64,000 nucleotides of DNA. Origin: JAXGXJ01 sp963816155. Its GTDB lineage: Bacteria > Actinomycetota > Thermoleophilia > RBG-16-64-13. The notes below the pieces were generated by a model. That model searched no databases. It worked only from the letters and a program-made list of their open reading frames with translations, and had not been told where the DNA came from. The position numbers and the translations under genes are program-made. Positions 61,002-64,000 of this stretch are shown piece by piece; the stretch's first letter is position 1; every line of letters begins with the position of its first letter. The stretch covers positions 62,001 to 126,000 of the forward strand of contig CAWFJE010000004.1 in assembly GCA_963816155.1 (NCBI GenBank), in the 5' to 3' direction.

Positions 61002-62162
61002 TCATTCGTAGCGGAGGGCGTTCACGGGCTTCATGCGGGCGGCGCGGAGCGACGGGTAGAGTCCGCTCACCAGGCCCAGCACCACCGCGAAGACGACCGA
61101 ACCGACGGCGAGTCTGGTGGTGATGAGGAAGATGTTCAGATTGGATGACGCCAGCGCCATGTTGCCCAGCGTCACGGCTATCCAGCCCAACACCAGACCG
61201 GTGACGCCGCCGATGAAGCCGATCACGCCGGCCTCGGTCAGGAACTGGCGCACGATCTGCCCGTCGGAAGCCCCGATGGCCTTGCGCACGCCGATCTCGC
61301 GCGTGCGCTCGCTCACCGACATGGTCATGGTGTTGATGACTGAGAGGCCGCCCACCACCAGGGAGATGATGGCGATGCCGTAAAGAATGGCGTTGAAGAT
61401 CTGAGTGGCGCTGGCGATCTGTTCCTGGAAGAAGCTGGGACCGGAAGCCGTCACTCCATCAACCGCTCCGTTGATGGTCACCGCCAGAGCCTCGGGATCG
61501 GTGCCTTCGGTGGGGTAGACGGTGAACGAGTTCACGAGGTCGGTCTCGTCGATTTGATTTGCGACCATCTCGGGCATATCCTGAACGTAGAGCCGCTGCG
61601 CGTCGGGGAGGGTCATCGACACCGAGGTATCGGGCGCCGTCAGCGTCTTATCCATGATGCCCACCACCAGAAACTGCTCACCCCTGACGGTTACCGGGTC
61701 TCCGACCCTGGCGTCAAGCTGCTTGACCAGGTCAGAGCCCACGACCACGGAGCCCACGTCGTCCGGAGTCAGCGCCCGCCCGTCGGAGTATGTAACTTCG
61801 AAGCTCTCCAGGTCCTCACCCCTCATGTCGCTGCCCACGATCATGGCGGGCATGCCAAAGGACATACCACCTTCGGTGTCGAGCAGTGTGCTGACGGACG
61901 CAGACACCTCCGCCACCCCGGGAACGTCCTTGATCTCGTCCAGTTTGCTGAGAGAAAGGATGCTGGTGCCGAACATCGACGCCTCGTTCTCGGCCGACAC
62001 GATCACCTTGTCAGAGTAGTAGCGCGTACCTCCGGACACCAACAGGTTGATCTTCTCAGCCATGCTGCCCATGACCACCAGCGCCAGCACCCCGATGGTT
62101 ATCCCGGATATGGTCAAGAAGACCCGGAGCTTGCGCCGGAACACGTTTCTCAAGACCTGCAT
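61002..62162 (-). CDS. FtsX/MacB-like ABC permease
   Basis: This 386-aa permease has one N-terminal helix (FLTISGITIGVLALVVMG), an extracytoplasmic MacB_PCD domain of about 210 residues, and three C-terminal helices with the FtsX signature RTREIGVRKAIGASDGQIVRQFLTEA. Such MacB-type units export peptides or lipoproteins or transmit mechanical force across the membrane. AGGAGG lies before the ATG. With the ATPase it forms a complete exporter core. The substrate is unknown. Confidence 0.93.
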   Translation of the reverse strand: MQVLRNVFRRKLRVFLTISGITIGVLALVVMGSMAEKINLLVSGGTRYYSDKVIVSAENEASMFGTSILSLSKLDEIKDVPGVAEVSASVSTLLDTEGGMSFGMPAMIVGSDMRGEDLESFEVTYSDGRALTPDDVGSVVVGSDLVKQLDARVGDPVTVRGEQFLVVGIMDKTLTAPDTSVSMTLPDAQRLYVQDMPEMVANQIDETDLVNSFTVYPTEGTDPEALAVTINGAVDGVTASGPSFFQEQIASATQIFNAILYGIAIISLVVGGLSVINTMTMSVSERTREIGVRKAIGASDGQIVRQFLTEAGVIGFIGGVTGLVLGWIAVTLGNMALASSNLNIFLITTRLAVGSVVFAVVLGLVSGLYPSLRAARMKPVNALRYE

Positions 62163-62339
62163 CCGTCCTCCTGTCAGTCCATCATCCGCACGCGGGGCCG
62201 TGACTTGGCCCTCGTCAAGCCAGACAGGATAGCGTCAAAAAGGTCCGGCTGTGCGAAGGGAAGGCAAAGGTGTCGCATGTGCTGACTCTGGGGATGTAGG
62301 TCGAGGAGGATTCTCACATTCATCGTCTGGGGGGCCGGC

Positions 62340-63221
62340 ATGTACAAGAAGGTGCTTCTGCTGCTGGACGGGTCGGAATTGGCCGAGGTAGTGTTCCACT
62401 ATGCCCGGGAGTTGTCCGGACGGTTGGGCATCGAACTCGAATTGCTGCAGGTGGTGTCCCCTCGGGAGGTGGAACAACTTCCCATGCGCCGGGCATACGT
62501 CGAGAGCAAGGCCAAGGAACTGTGCACTGATGCCGCACCGGATGCCGCGGGGCAGTGTGTCGTTGCGCGGGGTTCGGTGGTGGTGGGCGACCCTGCGGAG
62601 GAGATCCTCAAGTACATCGCTGAGCACGATGTCGAGTTGGTGATGATGTCCACGCATGGGCAGTCGGGCGTGCGGCAGTTCTCCCTCGGCGGAGTGGCCA
62701 ACAAGGTGGTCCACGCCTCTCAAGAACCCGTTTGGCTCGTTCCCTCGGACCTGCGCGAGGAAGTCATCGCCGACACTCTGGCCAATCGCCCGCTCGTTGT
62801 ACCCTTGAGCGGCTCGGAGATATCCGAGGCCGCTATCCACCATGCCCTGCGCGTGGTCGAGCAGCGGGCGGCAGAGTCGGAGATCGTACTCGTCCAGGCC
62901 ATTCCTGAAGTCTCCACCACGTCGGCCAGCTTGTCTCAGGTCAAGGATCGCGAGGAAGTCATGCGGCGGAGCGAGGCCTACTTGGAGGGCGTGGCCAAGT
63001 CCATCAGGCAGACCGGCTTGACGGCTCGGACCGTTCTGTTGCAGGGCGAACCTGCAGAGGCCGTCATCGAATTCCTCAAGAAGGAACCGGCCCAGCTCGT
63101 CGTCATGGCGACGCGCGGGCGGACCGGACTGAGCAGGATGGTGTTCGGGAGCGTGACCGAGGACGTCATCCACATGCTCAAGAAGACCCCCATGCTGCTG
63201 GTCTCCGGCGCGGAGGAGTAA
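62340..63221 (+). CDS. Tandem universal stress protein
   Basis: Two Usp domains are fused in 293 residues. The first begins VLLLLDGSELAEVVFHYAREL and the second PLVVPLSGSEISEAAIHHALRV. Nucleotide-binding signatures differ: the C-terminal one is the good ATP type (GRTGLSRMVFGSVTEDV) and the N-terminal THGQSGVRQFSLGGVANKVV is degenerate. No good ribosome site: GGGGGGCC is directly upstream of the ATG. Tandem Usps occur widely in Actinobacteria and act in hypoxia and dormancy responses. It is monocistronic. Confidence 0.9.
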   Translation: MYKKVLLLLDGSELAEVVFHYARELSGRLGIELELLQVVSPREVEQLPMRRAYVESKAKELCTDAAPDAAGQCVVARGSVVVGDPAEEILKYIAEHDVELVMMSTHGQSGVRQFSLGGVANKVVHASQEPVWLVPSDLREEVIADTLANRPLVVPLSGSEISEAAIHHALRVVEQRAAESEIVLVQAIPEVSTTSASLSQVKDREEVMRRSEAYLEGVAKSIRQTGLTARTVLLQGEPAEAVIEFLKKEPAQLVVMATRGRTGLSRMVFGSVTEDVIHMLKKTPMLLVSGAEE

Positions 63222-63275
63222 CACCGGCGCAAAGGTCCTGTCGCCGCTGGAGCGGGTTCCGGCACGTTGCTGCGC

Positions 63276-63281
63276 TAGAAT
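63276..63281 (+). promoter_or_regulatory. -10 element for leaderless HAD gene
   Basis: TAGAAT is followed by 8 nt and then the GTG at 63290. Confidence 0.4.
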
Positions 63282-63289
63282 CTCCTCCC

Positions 63290-63946
63290 GTGGATCACGA
63301 TGCGCTCATTTTCGATCTGGACGGTACGCTGTGGGACGCGGCGGCCGCCTCGACCCTTGGGTGGAACTTGGCGCTAGAGGAACTACAGCTTCCGTACCGC
63401 GTGACCGTCGACGGCATACGATCCGTCTCGGGTAATCCCTTCCCCCGCTGTGTGGAGATACTGCTGCCCGAGCTTCACCCGGCCTCGATGGCTCTTCTGT
63501 CTTCCTTGGAAGCCCAAGAGCGAACCGGCATAGAGAGGCTCGCGGGGGTCCTCTACGAGGGTGTGGCAGTGGGGATCGCGCTACTGGCCGCCTCCCACCC
63601 GCTCTTCATCGTCAGCAATTGCCCCGGCTGGTACCTGGAGGAGTTCCTTCGTTTCAGCGGTTTCACGCGGTATCTGCGCGGCTACGACTGCCACGGTCTA
63701 TCAGGAGTGGGAAAGGCTGAGATGCTCGCGGAGATGGTCCGGCGCTTTCGGCTCGCCCGCCCGGTCTACGTGGGCGACACGCGCGGCGACCGAGACGCGG
63801 CCCGGCAGGCAGGCGTCGAATTCGCCTTCGCCGGCTACGGTTTTGGTTCCACGGTTGGGGAGGGGCTGTCATTTGCAGCCTTCGCCGAGCTGGTCGGGCA
63901 CTTTCTGCCCGGTCCAGCGATGGTGCGGCGTTCTCCCTCCGGCTAA
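63290..63946 (+). CDS. HAD-superfamily hydrolase
   Basis: The 218-aa phosphatase-like protein has motif I FDLDGTLWD (Asp nucleophile and Asp acid), motif II VSNCPGWY, the Lys in GKAEML and motif IV VYVGDTRGDRDAA. The helical cap sits between residues 15 and 85, so it is a C1-cap phosphoglycolate-phosphatase-like HAD. The GTG at 63290 follows a leaderless-type -10 by 8 nt; no ribosome site is present. The substrate cannot be predicted. It is the last whole gene in the window. Confidence 0.9.
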   Translation: MDHDALIFDLDGTLWDAAAASTLGWNLALEELQLPYRVTVDGIRSVSGNPFPRCVEILLPELHPASMALLSSLEAQERTGIERLAGVLYEGVAVGIALLAASHPLFIVSNCPGWYLEEFLRFSGFTRYLRGYDCHGLSGVGKAEMLAEMVRRFRLARPVYVGDTRGDRDAARQAGVEFAFAGYGFGSTVGEGLSFAAFAELVGHFLPGPAMVRRSPSG

Positions 63947-64000
63947 GATAAGGCCAAGGCGCAGGTGGCCTGAAGCCCCAGGATCAGATGGTCGGGGAAT

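Overview
The window is a GC-rich, gene-dense bacterial chromosome segment with about 64 protein genes. I see no rRNA, tRNA, CRISPR array, integrase or transposase. GC-rich codon use, short gaps, lipoproteins with Thr/Pro-rich linkers, families common in Actinobacteria, and at least eight genes whose only upstream signal is a TAnnnT hexamer 6-8 nt before the start codon (leaderless transcripts) suggest a deep-branching actinobacterium. The TRAP transporter, molybdenum hydroxylase, Fe-S aldo/keto reductase, C_GCAxxG_C_C protein and radical SAM enzymes fit an anaerobic or facultative life. The lineage is inference.

Layout. 0-7 kb: drug-efflux MFS, lipoprotein, KtrA/KtrB-type potassium uptake, a J-domain membrane protein, and a membrane protein with a universal stress protein. 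7-9.3 kb: queF-queC-queD-queE for preQ0/preQ1 (queuosine precursor) synthesis. 9.4-19 kb: secreted hydrolase, ABC exporter pair, DUF2202 lipoprotein, flavodoxin, membrane proteins, GH3-like adenylating protein, HtrA-like protease. 19-28.7 kb: alpha-glucan phosphorylase, OxlT-like MFS, hisC, DUF1003, DUF6325-like, MidA-type methyltransferase, PRC-barrel protein. 28.9-34 kb: beta-propeller/SLH surface protein, QueG-like Fe-S protein with an MFS carrier, universal stress protein. 34-40 kb: TRAP operon in the order P-M-Q, lipoproteins, creatininase coupled to a C_GCAxxG_C_C protein. 40-51 kb: MFS carriers, a MerR-TetR fusion regulator beside a Bcr/CflA pump, PPC/DUF296, SDR, Fe-S aldo/keto reductase with hotdog thioesterase, ADP-ribosylglycohydrolase with phosphoribosyltransferase. 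51-60 kb: a six-gene minus-strand operon encoding a molybdenum hydroxylase whose FAD subunit carries a whole GltD-like oxidoreductase nested inside it, plus a MoaD/ThiS-like protein and a split UxaA-type dehydratase; a radical SAM gene is divergent from it. 60-64 kb: a MITE-like inverted-repeat element, a MacB-type ABC exporter, a tandem universal stress protein and a HAD phosphatase.

The most interesting system is the 51.1-58.3 kb operon: a three-subunit hydroxylase whose electrons could go directly to or from NAD(P), followed by a dehydratase/lyase of the UxaA family, so it probably processes one unknown small hydroxylated compound. Five otherwise conserved genes (queC, a small membrane protein, glgP, the DUF1003 gene and the radical SAM gene) are each broken by a one-base shift with no common slippery site, which points to assembly indels more than to gene decay.
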